A stretch of 64,000 nucleotides of DNA from Marinobacterium nitratireducens (GTDB lineage: Bacteria; Pseudomonadota; Gammaproteobacteria; Pseudomonadales; Balneatricaceae), in NCBI RefSeq assembly GCF_014645375.1, contig NZ_BMLT01000002.1:124001-188000 (forward strand), written 5' to 3'. A program made the translations under genes and the position numbers. The notes under the pieces were generated by a model. That model did no database searches, was not told the DNA's origin, and saw only the letters and a program-made list of their open reading frames with translations. This document shows, piece by piece, positions 1-9,100 of this stretch. Position 1 is the stretch's first letter. The number at the start of each line of letters is the position of its first letter.

Positions 1-437
1 AGGTTGGGTTGCTGCAGCAGCGCCCGTGCCAGCAGCACGCGCTGCATCTCGCCTCCGGACAGCCCGTGGATCGACTGCGACAGCAGGCGCGAGGCGCCGA
101 CATCGGTCAGCGCCTGTTCCAGTGCCGCCGGATCGTCGTTGCGCGCGGTCCGCAGGAAACGCTCGACGCTCAGAGGGAAGGTCTGGTCGATATGCAGCTT
201 TTGCGGCATGTAGCCGATGCGAAGGCCCGGCTCGCGCCAGACATCGCCGCGACTTGGCCTGATCAGCCCCAGCACCACCCGCACCAGGGTCGTCTTGCCG
301 GCGCCGTTGGGGCCGATAAGGGTGGTGATGCAGCCGCGGTGCAGCTCCATGGAAATATTCTGGATGACGTGATTGCGGCCGAAGCGCACATCTACCTGGG
401 TCAGCCGGGCCAGGGGTTCGTGATGATGGTTGCTCAT
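1..437 (-). CDS. znuC: Zinc ABC transporter ATP-binding subunit ZnuC (partial, runs off the left edge)
   Basis: This is the ATPase subunit that powers high-affinity zinc import with ZnuA and ZnuB. The visible part begins MSNHHHEPLARLTQVDVRFG and carries Walker A (GPNGAGKTT), the Q-loop region (GYMPQKL) and the ABC signature with downstream helix (LSGGEMQRVLLARALL). The C-terminal third, with Walker B and the H-loop, lies beyond position 1. The start ATG (437-435) overlaps the zur stop codon as ATGA, so the two are translationally coupled in a zur-znuC operon, probably followed by znuB outside the window. A His-rich N-terminus is common in zinc transporters. The identification is firm because of the zur and znuA neighbours. 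Confidence 0.95.
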   Translation of the reverse strand, partial: MSNHHHEPLARLTQVDVRFGRNHVIQNISMELHRGCITTLIGPNGAGKTTLVRVVLGLIRPSRGDVWREPGLRIGYMPQKLHIDQTFPLSVERFLRTARNDDPAALEQALTDVGASRLLSQSIHGLSGGEMQRVLLARALLQQPN

Positions 438-934
438 TGCGGGTCTCGCTGCGGGCGGGTCTGGCAGTTGGGGCACAGGCCCACGATCTCGACGGTTTCC
501 TGTTCGATGGTGAAGCCGAGTGACCCGGCGCTGCTGCGAATCGCCTGCTGTATCGGTTGCGACTCGAGTTCCAGGGTGCTCTTGCAGCTACGGCAGATCA
601 GGAAGCAGCCCTGATGCGACTGCTCCGGATGCGGGCAGCCGATGAAGGCGTTCAGCGACGCGATGCGGTGCACCAGTCCCTGGCTCTGCAGGAACTCGAG
701 GGCGCGATAGACCGTTGGCGGTGCCGAGTTGAAACCGGCTTCCGCGAGCGCCGGCAGCAGCTCGTAGGCGCCCAGGGGCTGGTGGCTTTGCCAGATCAGC
801 CGCAGCACCAGCTCGCGAATCGGAGTCAGCCGCTGACGGCGTTCGCGGCACAGGTGCCGGGCCTGCTCCAGCGCTTCACTGATGCAACGGTCGTGGTTGT
901 GATCGGGTTCGAACGGCAGCGGTGACGGGTTCAT
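434..934 (-). CDS. zur: Zinc uptake regulator Zur (Fur family)
   Basis: Zur represses zinc-import genes when bound to zinc. The 166-residue protein has the Fur-family winged helix (LRLIWQSHQPLGAYELLPAL, then PPTVYRALEFL) and a dimerisation domain with structural-zinc cysteine pairs (FLICRSCKS and GLCPNCQT). I start it at the ATG at 934, which gives MNPSPLPFEPDHN, because the longer open frame upstream would run through the shared operator. The stop overlaps the znuC start. It is divergent from znuA, with a palindromic Zur-type site between them, so it probably autoregulates and controls both directions. The cysteine pattern, length and context separate it from Fur or PerR. Confidence 0.95.
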   Translation of the reverse strand: MNPSPLPFEPDHNHDRCISEALEQARHLCRERRQRLTPIRELVLRLIWQSHQPLGAYELLPALAEAGFNSAPPTVYRALEFLQSQGLVHRIASLNAFIGCPHPEQSHQGCFLICRSCKSTLELESQPIQQAIRSSAGSLGFTIEQETVEIVGLCPNCQTRPQRDPQ

Positions 935-955
935 CTTTCCAGACCAGAATATTTT

Positions 956-968
956 GTTATAGTGTAAC
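956..968. promoter_or_regulatory. Zur box between zur and znuA
   Basis: The sequence gttatagtgtaac is an inverted repeat (GTTA and TAAC arms) that matches the core of gammaproteobacterial Zur sites, which are AT-rich with GTTATA/TATAAC half-sites. It lies 22 bases upstream of the zur start and 32 bases upstream of the znuA start, so one site could repress both promoters. Binding is inferred, not shown. Confidence 0.8.
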
Positions 969-1000
969 GCAATCTTTTGTCGATTGGACCCCAAGACACC

Positions 1001-1888
1001 ATGTCGATTCGCCTGCCCAAATTTCTGATGTTCCTGACTCTGCTGTTCCCCGCCCTGCCGGCCTCGGCGTTACAGGTCGAGGCCAGCCTCAAACCGCTGC
1101 AGCTGGTGGCCGCAGCGCTGGTCGACGGACTCGCCGAACCCGGTCTGCTGGTGCCTCCCGAGGCATCGCCGCATCACTACGCGCTGAAGCCCTCGGAGAT
1201 GCGGCGCATCGCGGCGGCGGACCTGGTGATCTGGGTCGGGCCGGAGCTCGAGCTGTTTCTGGTCAAGCCGCTGCAGCAGACCGAGGCGCATATCCTCCAG
1301 CTGATGGATGGCGAACCGGGCGCAGACGAAGACGCGCACCGCCATGAGGGCGAGGACGGCCACCATCACGATGTCGACGCCCATATCTGGATGGACCCGG
1401 CCCTGATGCTCGAGGCGGCGCAGAAGATGCGTGACGCCCTGATCGACATTGCGCCTGAGCATGGCGACCGGGTGGCCGCCAACTATGACCGCTTCGCCGC
1501 GGCGCTGCTGGCTCGGGATAAAGACCTGCGCCAGCGCCTGGCGCCGCTGCGCGATCGCGGCTTCTTCGTATTCCACGACGCCTACAGTCGCTTCGTCGAA
1601 CACTACGGGCTCAGGCAGCTGGGGTACTTCACCGTCGACCCGGGGCGTCAGCCCGGTGCCCGTCATCTTGGCGAGATTCGCAGCCAGCTTGCCGACCAGG
1701 AGGCCGTCTGCGTCTTCAGCGAGCCGCAGTTTCGCGCCGCGGTGGTCGAGGCGGTCACGTCCGGTACCTCCGTGCGTCACGGCGAGCTCGACCCGCTGGC
1801 GCGTGATATCGCATCGGGCCCCGACGCCTATCTTCTGTACCTCGATGCCCTCGCGGGCGAGTTCGAGCGCTGTCTGAATGCTGGGTGA
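1001..1888 (+). CDS. znuA: Zinc ABC transporter substrate-binding protein ZnuA
   Basis: This is the periplasmic zinc-binding protein that delivers Zn(II) to ZnuBC. It has an N-terminal signal peptide (FLMFLTLLFPALPASALQ) and the cluster A-1 fold. Likely metal ligands are the His in PEASPHHYALKPSE, the HIWMDP motif and the His in FVFHDAYSRF. Between them lies the acidic and His-rich loop (DEDAHRHEGEDGHHHDVDAH) typical of ZnuA rather than manganese-binding homologues. I chose the ATG at 1001 over an upstream TTG at 977 because the signal peptide then begins normally. It is transcribed away from zur under the shared Zur box. Length is 295 residues, normal for the family. Confidence 0.95.
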   Translation: MSIRLPKFLMFLTLLFPALPASALQVEASLKPLQLVAAALVDGLAEPGLLVPPEASPHHYALKPSEMRRIAAADLVIWVGPELELFLVKPLQQTEAHILQLMDGEPGADEDAHRHEGEDGHHHDVDAHIWMDPALMLEAAQKMRDALIDIAPEHGDRVAANYDRFAAALLARDKDLRQRLAPLRDRGFFVFHDAYSRFVEHYGLRQLGYFTVDPGRQPGARHLGEIRSQLADQEAVCVFSEPQFRAAVVEAVTSGTSVRHGELDPLARDIASGPDAYLLYLDALAGEFERCLNAG

Positions 1889-1926
1889 GTGGCGAGTGGC
1901 GAGTGGTGAGCGGTAAGTGGTGAGGC
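1886..1926. repeat. Short tandem-like repeat of a GAGTGGC/GAGTGGT heptamer
   Basis: Immediately after the znuA stop there are several imperfect copies of a seven-base unit (gagtggc, gagtggc, gagtggt, then diverged units). No gene is present. The next 50 bases are GC-rich spacer leading into an interspersed repeat. Confidence 0.6.
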
Positions 1927-1974
1927 GCAAAGCGTTAGGCGTAAGGTTTCACATGCGCCTGACCGGATCCACGA

Positions 1975-2094
1975 TCGGAGGATGGGTAGAGCGGTGCACC
2001 GGTATGGGCCTGACTGGTACCAATACCGTTCGGGCAACGCGAAACCCGTCAAATCGATCGTAGTACAGATCGATTGGCTTCAGTTGGCACGGAC
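1975..2094. repeat. Interspersed MITE-like repeat, copy 1 (partial)
   Basis: It begins with gaggatgggtagagcg, the same kind of end seen in other copies near 31.16, 31.36, 32.67 and 35.32 kb. It includes a roughly 47-base internal module (2043-2089, around aatcgatcgtagtacagatc) shared with the copies at 31230-31276 and 31475-31521. The matching right-hand inverted end is missing, so this copy is truncated or diverged. It sits between znuA and the tRNA-Leu promoter. Confidence 0.7.
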
Positions 2095-2117
2095 TTAAAA
2101 AATTTTTCCTGAGGGGG

Positions 2118-2146
2118 TTCCCAAGCCGAAAAACGCTCTATATAAT
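2118..2146 (+). promoter_or_regulatory. Sigma-70 promoter of tRNA-Leu
   Basis: A -35 element ttccca (2118-2123) and a perfect -10 tataat (2141-2146) are separated by 17 bases. They are followed by a GC-rich discriminator (cgcccc), as in stringently controlled stable-RNA promoters. The mature tRNA begins 17 bases after the -10. Confidence 0.8.
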
Positions 2147-2162
2147 TCGCCCCACTTTCGAA

Positions 2163-2249
2163 GCAGATGTGGTGGAATTGGTAGACACGCTAGCTTCAGG
2201 TGCTAGTGCCTTCACGGGCGTGGGAGTTCGAGTCTCCCCATCTGCACCA
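2163..2249 (+). tRNA. tRNA-Leu(CAG)
   Basis: The 87-base cloverleaf includes an encoded CCA. The acceptor stem GCAGATG pairs with CATCTGC. The anticodon stem CTAGC/GCTAG closes the loop TTCAGGT, giving anticodon CAG. A long class II variable arm and a T-arm with GTTCGAGTC follow. It reads leucine CUG codons, has its own promoter, and runs directly into a terminator hairpin. Confidence 0.97.
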
Positions 2250-2269
2250 TCCTCCGGATGGTGTTTCTC
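2245..2269 (+). terminator. Rho-independent terminator of tRNA-Leu
   Basis: An 8-bp stem (caccatcc / ggatggtg) with a 3-base loop is followed by tttctct. The stem overlaps the CCA end of the tRNA, a common arrangement for single tRNA genes. Confidence 0.85.
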
Positions 2270-2408
2270 TCCTCCGACGCTTCGCGTCTCCTGAATTTCC
2301 AGCAGCCAGTTTTTATAGTTCACGGCCTTTCGGTGCGCTTTGTTGCACTCAGCGGCACCCTACCTTTTACGCCTTACGCTTCACCACACCACGCACCACT
2401 TCCCTGCT

Positions 2409-2456
2409 CATAACTTTTCCGGTACTTTCGCGGCCAATGCTTTCAGCTAAGTTATG
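2409..2456. promoter_or_regulatory. Inverted repeat upstream of the LysR gene
   Basis: Perfect 8-base arms cataactt (2409-2416) and aagttatg (2449-2456) are separated by 32 bases and end 9 bases before the LysR start. The arrangement would suit an autoregulatory operator, but nothing proves binding. The preceding 100 bases (from the tRNA terminator) hold no gene. Confidence 0.3.
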
Positions 2457-2465
2457 GGTCGTCCG

Positions 2466-3395
2466 ATGAACAGCAAACAGCTCACCGCCTTCCGTGCGAT
2501 TATGCAGCAGGGGTCGATGACCGACGCCGCGCGTCAGCTCGGAGTCTCTCAGCCCGCGATTTCGCGGCTGGTCCGGGATCTGGAGCAGAGTCTGGGATTT
2601 CGCCTGTTCGAGCGACGCAACAGTCGTCTGTACGCGACCCCGGGCGGACGGGCCTTCTATCGCGAGGTCGAGCGGCATTACTGTGGTCTCGAGCGCCTCG
2701 GCCGCTCTGCCGACCGGATTCGCATGATGAAAAGCGGGCAGTTGCGCCTTGGCGCGGCGCCGCTGTTCGCCACCACGGTGCTGCCGCAGGTACTGGCCCG
2801 TTTCAGTCTGGGGCGCGACGAGGTCGCGCTGAGTCTCGGCGCGGAGCCCACGCCCGAACTGCTGCAGCGGGTCGCCGCGCAGACATATGACCTTGGCCTG
2901 GCCGAGCTGCCGGCGGAAACCGGAGCGGTTCGCATAGCTGCCGCCTGGCGCAGTGAGCTCTGCTGCATCGCCCCGGCGGGCCATCGCTTCGCCGGCCTGG
3001 ACCGGGTGCGGGTGGAGGACCTGGACCGCGAGCCCTATATTCCCGTTGGCAGTGCCGACAGCCCGGGCTATCAGCGCCTGGAGCGACTGTTGCGTGATCA
3101 TCTGGTTCGCCCCGACGAGCGTGCCGGCGCGGATCAGTGCGGCGTTGCCATGGCGCTGGTGCGGGCAGGTATGGGCGTGGCGCTGGTGGACCCGTTCAGT
3201 GCCCGGCAGTGGTCTGCCGAAGGTGGAGTGGCCCGCCCTTTCGCCCCGGCGCTGCCCTTCTGTCTGGGATTCGTGCTGCCGGACATCCGCGAGACCGGCG
3301 CGCTGGAGCAGGCCTTTATCGACAGTTTCGAGGCGCAGGTCTGCACGGAACTCGCACTGCAGCCGATTGAACCGGAAGACGCCTCCCGGGTCTGA
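2466..3395 (+). CDS. LysR-family transcriptional regulator
   Basis: This 309-residue regulator has an N-terminal helix-turn-helix (MTDAARQLGVSQPAISRLVR, then LEQSLGFRLFERRNSRLYAT) and a LysR substrate-binding domain from about residue 90. I chose the ATG at 2466, beginning MNSKQLTAF, over one four codons earlier because it matches the usual LysR start. The effector is unknown. It lies 115 bases upstream of the RND efflux operon on the same strand, so it may control that operon or be co-transcribed with it. An inverted repeat just upstream could be its own operator. Confidence 0.9.
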   Translation: MNSKQLTAFRAIMQQGSMTDAARQLGVSQPAISRLVRDLEQSLGFRLFERRNSRLYATPGGRAFYREVERHYCGLERLGRSADRIRMMKSGQLRLGAAPLFATTVLPQVLARFSLGRDEVALSLGAEPTPELLQRVAAQTYDLGLAELPAETGAVRIAAAWRSELCCIAPAGHRFAGLDRVRVEDLDREPYIPVGSADSPGYQRLERLLRDHLVRPDERAGADQCGVAMALVRAGMGVALVDPFSARQWSAEGGVARPFAPALPFCLGFVLPDIRETGALEQAFIDSFEAQVCTELALQPIEPEDASRV

Positions 3396-3510
3396 AGTGG
3401 CTGGTTGCCGGATTGAGACTCTCAAGCCCCCCGTCAGCGGGGTGTAAAGAAAGGTTAAGAGCGCTGTTTCGGGGGCCGCATTACATTATGCTTGGTAACT
3501 CAGTCGCAGG

Positions 3511-4962
3511 ATGCAGACAGACGGAAAAACCTTGAGCAGCAACGCCAAACGCCTACTTCTACTGGCCGGATTCAGTCTGGTCACCGGCTGCGCCACCTCG
3601 GGTATCAGTATCGAGCCCGAGGCGATGGTGTTGCCGCAACGCTGGCAAACCGCATCGGACAGCGCCGCGGTGGTGCCCGGCTGGCTCGACGAGATGGCCG
3701 ACCCGGCCCTGTCCGGGCTGGTGGCCGAAGCGCTGTCGAACAACCACCAGCTGGCCGCGCAGCGGGCCCTGGTGCGCCAGTCCGAACAGGGCCTGATTGT
3801 CGCCGGAGCCGATCGCTATCCGGCACTCGATCTGTCACTGGATGCCAGTCGCAGCCGCCAGGCGGTGGATCGCGCAGCCGGGGGGGCCCAGACCAGCTAT
3901 GGCATCGGGCTGGACCTTGGCTGGGAGCTGGATCTGTGGGGCAAGCTCAGCGACGGCGAGCGCCAGGCCAGGCTGACCCTCGGCGCGCGCCAGGCCGAGC
4001 TGGATGCGACCCGGCTGGACCTGGCGCGGGATCTGGCGTCCGCCTGGTACGAACTGCTGGCGACGGCGCAGCAGCTGGCACTGTTCAGCCGGCGTTTGCA
4101 CAACCTCGAGCAGAACCTGGAGGTGATCGAGTCCGGTTACCGCCTGGGTCTTGGCAGTGCTCTGGATGTCTATCTGGCGCGTAACGATGTCGAGAGTGAG
4201 CGCGCCCGGGTCGAGGAGCAGACCCAGCTGCGCGACGAGGCCACGCGTAACCTGCAGCGGCTGCTTGGACGTTATCCCGATGGACGCTGGACACAGCTGC
4301 CGGCACTGCCAATGCTGGAGACGTCGGTCAGTGCCGGGGTTCCCGCTGAGCTCCTGCGCCGGCGTCCGGACCTGCGCTCGGCCTGGATGGACCTGATGGC
4401 AAGCGACGCAGCGTTGGCGATCGCTCACAAACAGCGCTTTCCCAGCCTCCAGCTGCGGGCAGGTGTAGCGGATGAAACCGGGCGCCTTCCGGATCTGCTG
4501 GAAGGGGGGCTGGCCTGGTCACTGGCCGCGGGCCTGACCCAGCCGCTGTTCAGCGCCGGACGCCTGAAGGCCACCGAGGCACAGGCGCGGGCGCGGGTCG
4601 AGGAGCTGGAGAAGCGCTACCTCGACGAAGTATTCACCGCCTTCGGCGAAGTGGAGAACCGGCTTAGCCGCACCGAGGCGCTGCAGGCGCAGTACGGCCA
4701 GTACCAGCAGGCCGAGCGCAATGCGCTGCTGGCCGAGGAGCTGGCGTTCGAGCAGTACCGCAAGGGGCTGGTCGAATACAGTACGGTGCTGGAAGCCCAG
4801 CGCCGTTCGCTCGATGCCCAGAACGCTGTTATCGTGACGCGTCGCGACCTGCTGCAGAACCGGGTTGCGCTTTACCGGGCGCTGGGCGGGGCGCTTTATG
4901 CCGATACCCGGGTGGCGCAGGGAGATGAGCCGGAGTCCAGACTACAGGCAGCAGTCGAATGA
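3511..4962 (+). CDS. RND efflux outer-membrane lipoprotein (TolC/NodT family)
   Basis: This is the outer-membrane channel of a tripartite efflux pump. The 483-residue protein has a lipoprotein signal with lipobox VTGC and acylated Cys at about residue 27. Two internally repeated OEP domains follow, with the long coiled helices of the TolC barrel (for example SEQGLIVAGADRYPALDLSL and VFTAFGEVENRLSRTEALQ). The motif AELLRRRPDLRSAW is typical of NodT-type factors. The stop overlaps the start of the next gene by four bases, so all three pump genes form one translationally coupled operon. The substrate is unknown. Confidence 0.92.
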   Translation: MQTDGKTLSSNAKRLLLLAGFSLVTGCATSGISIEPEAMVLPQRWQTASDSAAVVPGWLDEMADPALSGLVAEALSNNHQLAAQRALVRQSEQGLIVAGADRYPALDLSLDASRSRQAVDRAAGGAQTSYGIGLDLGWELDLWGKLSDGERQARLTLGARQAELDATRLDLARDLASAWYELLATAQQLALFSRRLHNLEQNLEVIESGYRLGLGSALDVYLARNDVESERARVEEQTQLRDEATRNLQRLLGRYPDGRWTQLPALPMLETSVSAGVPAELLRRRPDLRSAWMDLMASDAALAIAHKQRFPSLQLRAGVADETGRLPDLLEGGLAWSLAAGLTQPLFSAGRLKATEAQARARVEELEKRYLDEVFTAFGEVENRLSRTEALQAQYGQYQQAERNALLAEELAFEQYRKGLVEYSTVLEAQRRSLDAQNAVIVTRRDLLQNRVALYRALGGALYADTRVAQGDEPESRLQAAVE

Positions 4963-6161
4963 TCAAGAAGTTAATGCCCATACTGGTGTTTGCCGGATTC
5001 GCCGGGGTGGCGGTACTGGTGATGCTGAACCGCCCGGAAGCCAATCGCACCGCGGCGCCGCCGGCGACGGTGGTGCGGGTCGAGACGATGACGCTCGAGC
5101 CGCAACCCTACCAGATCCGTCTGCAGAGCTACGGCACCGTGCGACCGCGTACCCAGAGCACACTGCTGCCACAGGTTTCGGGCCAGATAACCGAAGTGAG
5201 TCCTAACTTTCGTGACGGTGGCTTTTTCGAGGCCGGTGAGGTGCTGCTGCGCATCGACAGCCGCGACTACGAAGCCGCGGTGGCGACGGCCAGGGCGGCG
5301 CTGGCGGACAGCCGGCAGGCGCTGCTCGAACAGCAGGCGCAGGCCCAGCAGGCACTGCAGGACTGGCGCCGCCTCGGCAATACCGAAGCGCCGCCGGCGC
5401 TGGTGTCGCGTCAGCCGCAGATGGCTGCGGCGCGGGCCGCGGTGCAGTCGGCCGAGGCCAGCCTGCGGCAGGCGGAGCTGAATCTCGAGCGCACCCGTAT
5501 CCGCGCCCCCTACGCCGGCCGGGTACTGTCGACCAGCGTCGACGTCGGTCAGGTGGTCGGCAGCAGTACCGAGCTTGGCCAGATTTACGCCATCGATTAC
5601 GTCGAAATCCGGTTACCCCTGAAGAACCGCGATCTGCGCTTCATCGATCTGCCGGAAACCTACCGCTTCGGCGCCGATCAGGCGGTCCGGCACGAGCCCG
5701 AGGTCAGCCTTTTCTCGTCACTGGTCGAGGATCAGCAGTGGCAGGGGCGCGTGGTTCGCACCGAAGGCGCCATCGACACCAGCAGTCAGCAGCTGCATGT
5801 GGTGGCGACCATCGACGACCCCTATGGCCTCAAGGCCCAGGGCCGGCAGCCGCTGAAGATCAACCAGTACGTCAGTGCCGAGATCGAGGGCCGCAAACTC
5901 GACGCGGTACTGGTGATTCCCAACCGCACCCTGTATCAGGGGAGCTTCGTTTACCTGGTCAGGGATGGCGTGCTGCGGCGCCAGGAAGTGAGTATTTTGT
6001 GGCAGAACAGCAAGGAGGCGCTGATCGGCAGTGGACTTGAGGCCGGCGATCAGCTGGTGCTGACGCCACTCGGTCAGATCAGCAGCGGTACCCGGGCGCA
6101 GGTCATGAACGTCGCGGATGACAGCGCGGCCGAAGTGGCGTCGGAGGGCCTGCGGCCATGA
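4959..6161 (+). CDS. RND efflux periplasmic adaptor (membrane fusion protein)
   Basis: The adaptor links the inner-membrane pump to the outer-membrane channel. It is 400 residues, with an N-terminal membrane anchor (about residues 3-22) instead of a lipobox. A lipoyl/barrel-sandwich region is split by an alanine- and glutamine-rich coiled-coil hairpin (about residues 100-180), followed by beta-barrel and membrane-proximal domains. The motif RTRIRAPYAGRVLSTSVDVG is the classic second half of the lipoyl domain. It overlaps both neighbours by ATGA junctions. Confidence 0.93.
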   Translation: MIKKLMPILVFAGFAGVAVLVMLNRPEANRTAAPPATVVRVETMTLEPQPYQIRLQSYGTVRPRTQSTLLPQVSGQITEVSPNFRDGGFFEAGEVLLRIDSRDYEAAVATARAALADSRQALLEQQAQAQQALQDWRRLGNTEAPPALVSRQPQMAAARAAVQSAEASLRQAELNLERTRIRAPYAGRVLSTSVDVGQVVGSSTELGQIYAIDYVEIRLPLKNRDLRFIDLPETYRFGADQAVRHEPEVSLFSSLVEDQQWQGRVVRTEGAIDTSSQQLHVVATIDDPYGLKAQGRQPLKINQYVSAEIEGRKLDAVLVIPNRTLYQGSFVYLVRDGVLRRQEVSILWQNSKEALIGSGLEAGDQLVLTPLGQISSGTRAQVMNVADDSAAEVASEGLRP

Positions 6162-9100
6162 TTGCCTGGTTCGCGCGCAACCATGTCGCCGCCAACCTGC
6201 TGATGGTCTGCATTCTGTTCGGCGGGCTGATGTCGCTCTCGACCCGTATCCCACTGGAGGTGTTTCCCTCATTCGAGGCGGATATCGTCACCGTGTCGAT
6301 GTCGCTGCGCGGCGCGACGCCGGAAGACGTCGAACAGGGCGTGACGATCCGTATCGAAGAGGCGGTGCAGGATCTCGAGGGCATCAAGGAGATCAGCAGC
6401 CGCTCCCAGGAGGGCTCGGCGAAGGTCAACATCGAAATTGACGATGATTACGATCCGCGCGAGCTGCTGGCCGATATCAAGAGCCGCGTCGACGGCATCA
6501 ACACCTTTCCCGGCGAGGCCGACCGGCCGGTGATCAGTCTCGCGACCCGGCGCCGCGAGGTGATGTCGGTCACGGTCTCCGGCCCCTACAGCGAGCGCGA
6601 GATCCGCGAATACGCCGAGCGGGTGCGTGACGACCTGTCGCGCCTCGACGACGTGACCCAGGTGGAACTCGACGCGGTGCGCGAGTACGAGATCGCCATC
6701 GAGCCGTCCCAGGACCGGCTGCGGGAATTCGGTCTGACGCTGGCCGATATCGGCACCGCCATCGATAGCGGCTCCATTGACCTGTCGGCGGGCAACCTGC
6801 GCACCGACGGCGGCGACGTGCTGCTGCGATCCAAGGGGCAGGCCTATCGCCGCGACGACTTCGAACGCCTGGTGGTCAAGACCAACGAGGACGGCAGCAT
6901 CATCCGCCTCGGCGATATCGCCCGGGTTTCGGACGGTTTCGAGGAAGTGCCGCTGCGCACCCGTTTCAACGGCGAGCCGGCGGCCCTGATCGAGGTCTAC
7001 CGGGTCGGCAACCAGAGCGCGCTCGAGGTGTCCGAGGCGGTGCGGGGCTACATCGACAGCCAGCAGAACAACCTGCCGGTGGGCATGACGCTGAGCTACT
7101 GGGACGACGACTCCGAGATCGTCAAGAAACGCCTCAGTACCCTGGTGTCCAACGCCCTGCAGGGCGGCGCGCTGGTTCTGCTGCTGCTGACCCTGTTCCT
7201 GCGTCCGTCCATCGCCTTCTGGGTGTTCCTCGGCATCCCGATCAGCTTTATGGGCGCCTTCCTGCTGCTGCCGGTGTTTGGCGTCACCCTCAATGTCATG
7301 AGCCTGTTCGGCTTTATCCTGGTGCTCGGTATCGTGGTCGACGATGCCATCGTCACCGGCGAAAACGTCTACAGCCACATGCGCCGGGCCGAGAGCAGTC
7401 TGCATGCGGCGATCCGCGGCACCCAGGAGGTGGCGATACCGGTGACCTTCGGCGTGCTGACCACCGTCGCTGCCTTCCTGCCGCTAGCCTTTGTCGAGGG
7501 CCGGCGCGGCGCCTTCTTCGCCCAGATTCCGGCGGTGGTCATCCCGGTGCTGCTGTTCTCGCTGATCGAATCGAAGTTCGTGCTGCCGGCGCACCTCAAG
7601 CATATCCGCCTGCGCCAGCACAGCAGCGGTCAGTCGCGGCTCGAGCGCTGGCAGCAGAGCTTTGCCGACGGTTTCGAACGCGCGGTGGTGCTCTACTACC
7701 GGCCGCTTCTGAAAACCTGCCTGCGCCACCGCTACACCACCCTGGCGCTGTTCGGCGGCATTCTGGTGCTGATCCTGAGCCTGATCCTCAGCGGCTGGAC
7801 CCGGTTCGTGTTCTTTCCGCGTATTCAGAGCGAAACCGCGCGGGCGTCGCTGACGATGCCCGCGGGTACCGCTTTCGACGTTACCGACCGCTACGTGGTG
7901 CGCATGCTCGACGCGGCGCGTGAGCTCAAGGACAAGTATCGCGACGAGGCCAGCGGCGAGAGTCTGATTCTCAATATTCTGGCCACCACCGGCGAGGGCG
8001 GCGGCAGCTCCAACGTCGGCGAGGTGCGTTTCGAGATCCAGTCGCCGGAGAACCGCAGCCTCGACATTACCAGCTCCGACCTGGTGCGGGAGTGGCGTCA
8101 GCGTGTCGGCCAGGTGCCGGGCGTCGAGTCGCTGACCTACCGCGCCGAGTTCGGCCGCGGCGGCAGCCCGGTCGACGTGCAGCTCAGCGGCCTCGACCTG
8201 GTGCGTCTGGGCGAGGCCGCCGAGAAGGTACGGCAGCGGCTGGCGACCTACCCGACCCTGTACGATATCGAGGACAGCCTCTCGGACGGCAAGCAGGAAA
8301 TCCAGCTCGAGCTGACCGAGCAGGGCAATGCCCTGGGGCTCAGCCGGGCCGAACTGATCACCCAGGTCAGGCAGGCGTTCTTCGGTATCGAGGTGCAGCG
8401 CATCCAGCGCGGGCGCGACGATGTACGGGTGATGGTGCGCCTGCCCGCCGGCGAGCGCCAGGCGGTGTCCGACCTGCAGGAGATGCTGATCCGGCTGCCG
8501 GACGGCCGTGCCGTGCCGCTGGCGCACCTGGCGACGCTGAAGCCCGGCAAGAGCCCGTCGGCGATCTATCGCATCGACCGCTTCCGCACCGTCAACATCA
8601 CTGCGGACCTCGACAAGCAGGCCACCAACATGACGGTGCTGGCGCAGGACCTGAAGACCTATCTCGATGGCCTGATGCTGCAGTACCCGGGGCTGGCCTA
8701 CAGCCTGGAGGGCGAGGCGCGCGAGCAGGAGGAGTCCTTCGGTTCGCTGCAGCTGGGGCTCGCCTTCGTGCTGTTCGTCATCTACAGCCTGCTGGCGATC
8801 CCGTTCCGGTCCTATCTTCAGCCACTGATCGTGATGTCGGTGATTCCCTTCGGCGCTATCGGCGCGGTGATCGGGCACTGGATCATGGGGATGGACCTGA
8901 CCATCATGAGCATGATGGGACTGATGGCGCTGATCGGGGTGGTGGTCAATGACAGCCTGGTGCTGGTGGATTTCATCAACAAGCACCGGGCCGGCGGCAA
9001 CGGCGGTGAACGCAGCCTGATCCGGGCGGTGCTGGCCGCCGGAACTGCCCGTTTTCGGCCGGTGCTGCTGACCTCTCTGACCACCTTCATCGGGCTGATG

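Noticed and set aside
2367-3425. 352-codon open frame antisense to the LysR gene
   Set aside because: The LysR protein is complete and recognisable; the antisense product is not.
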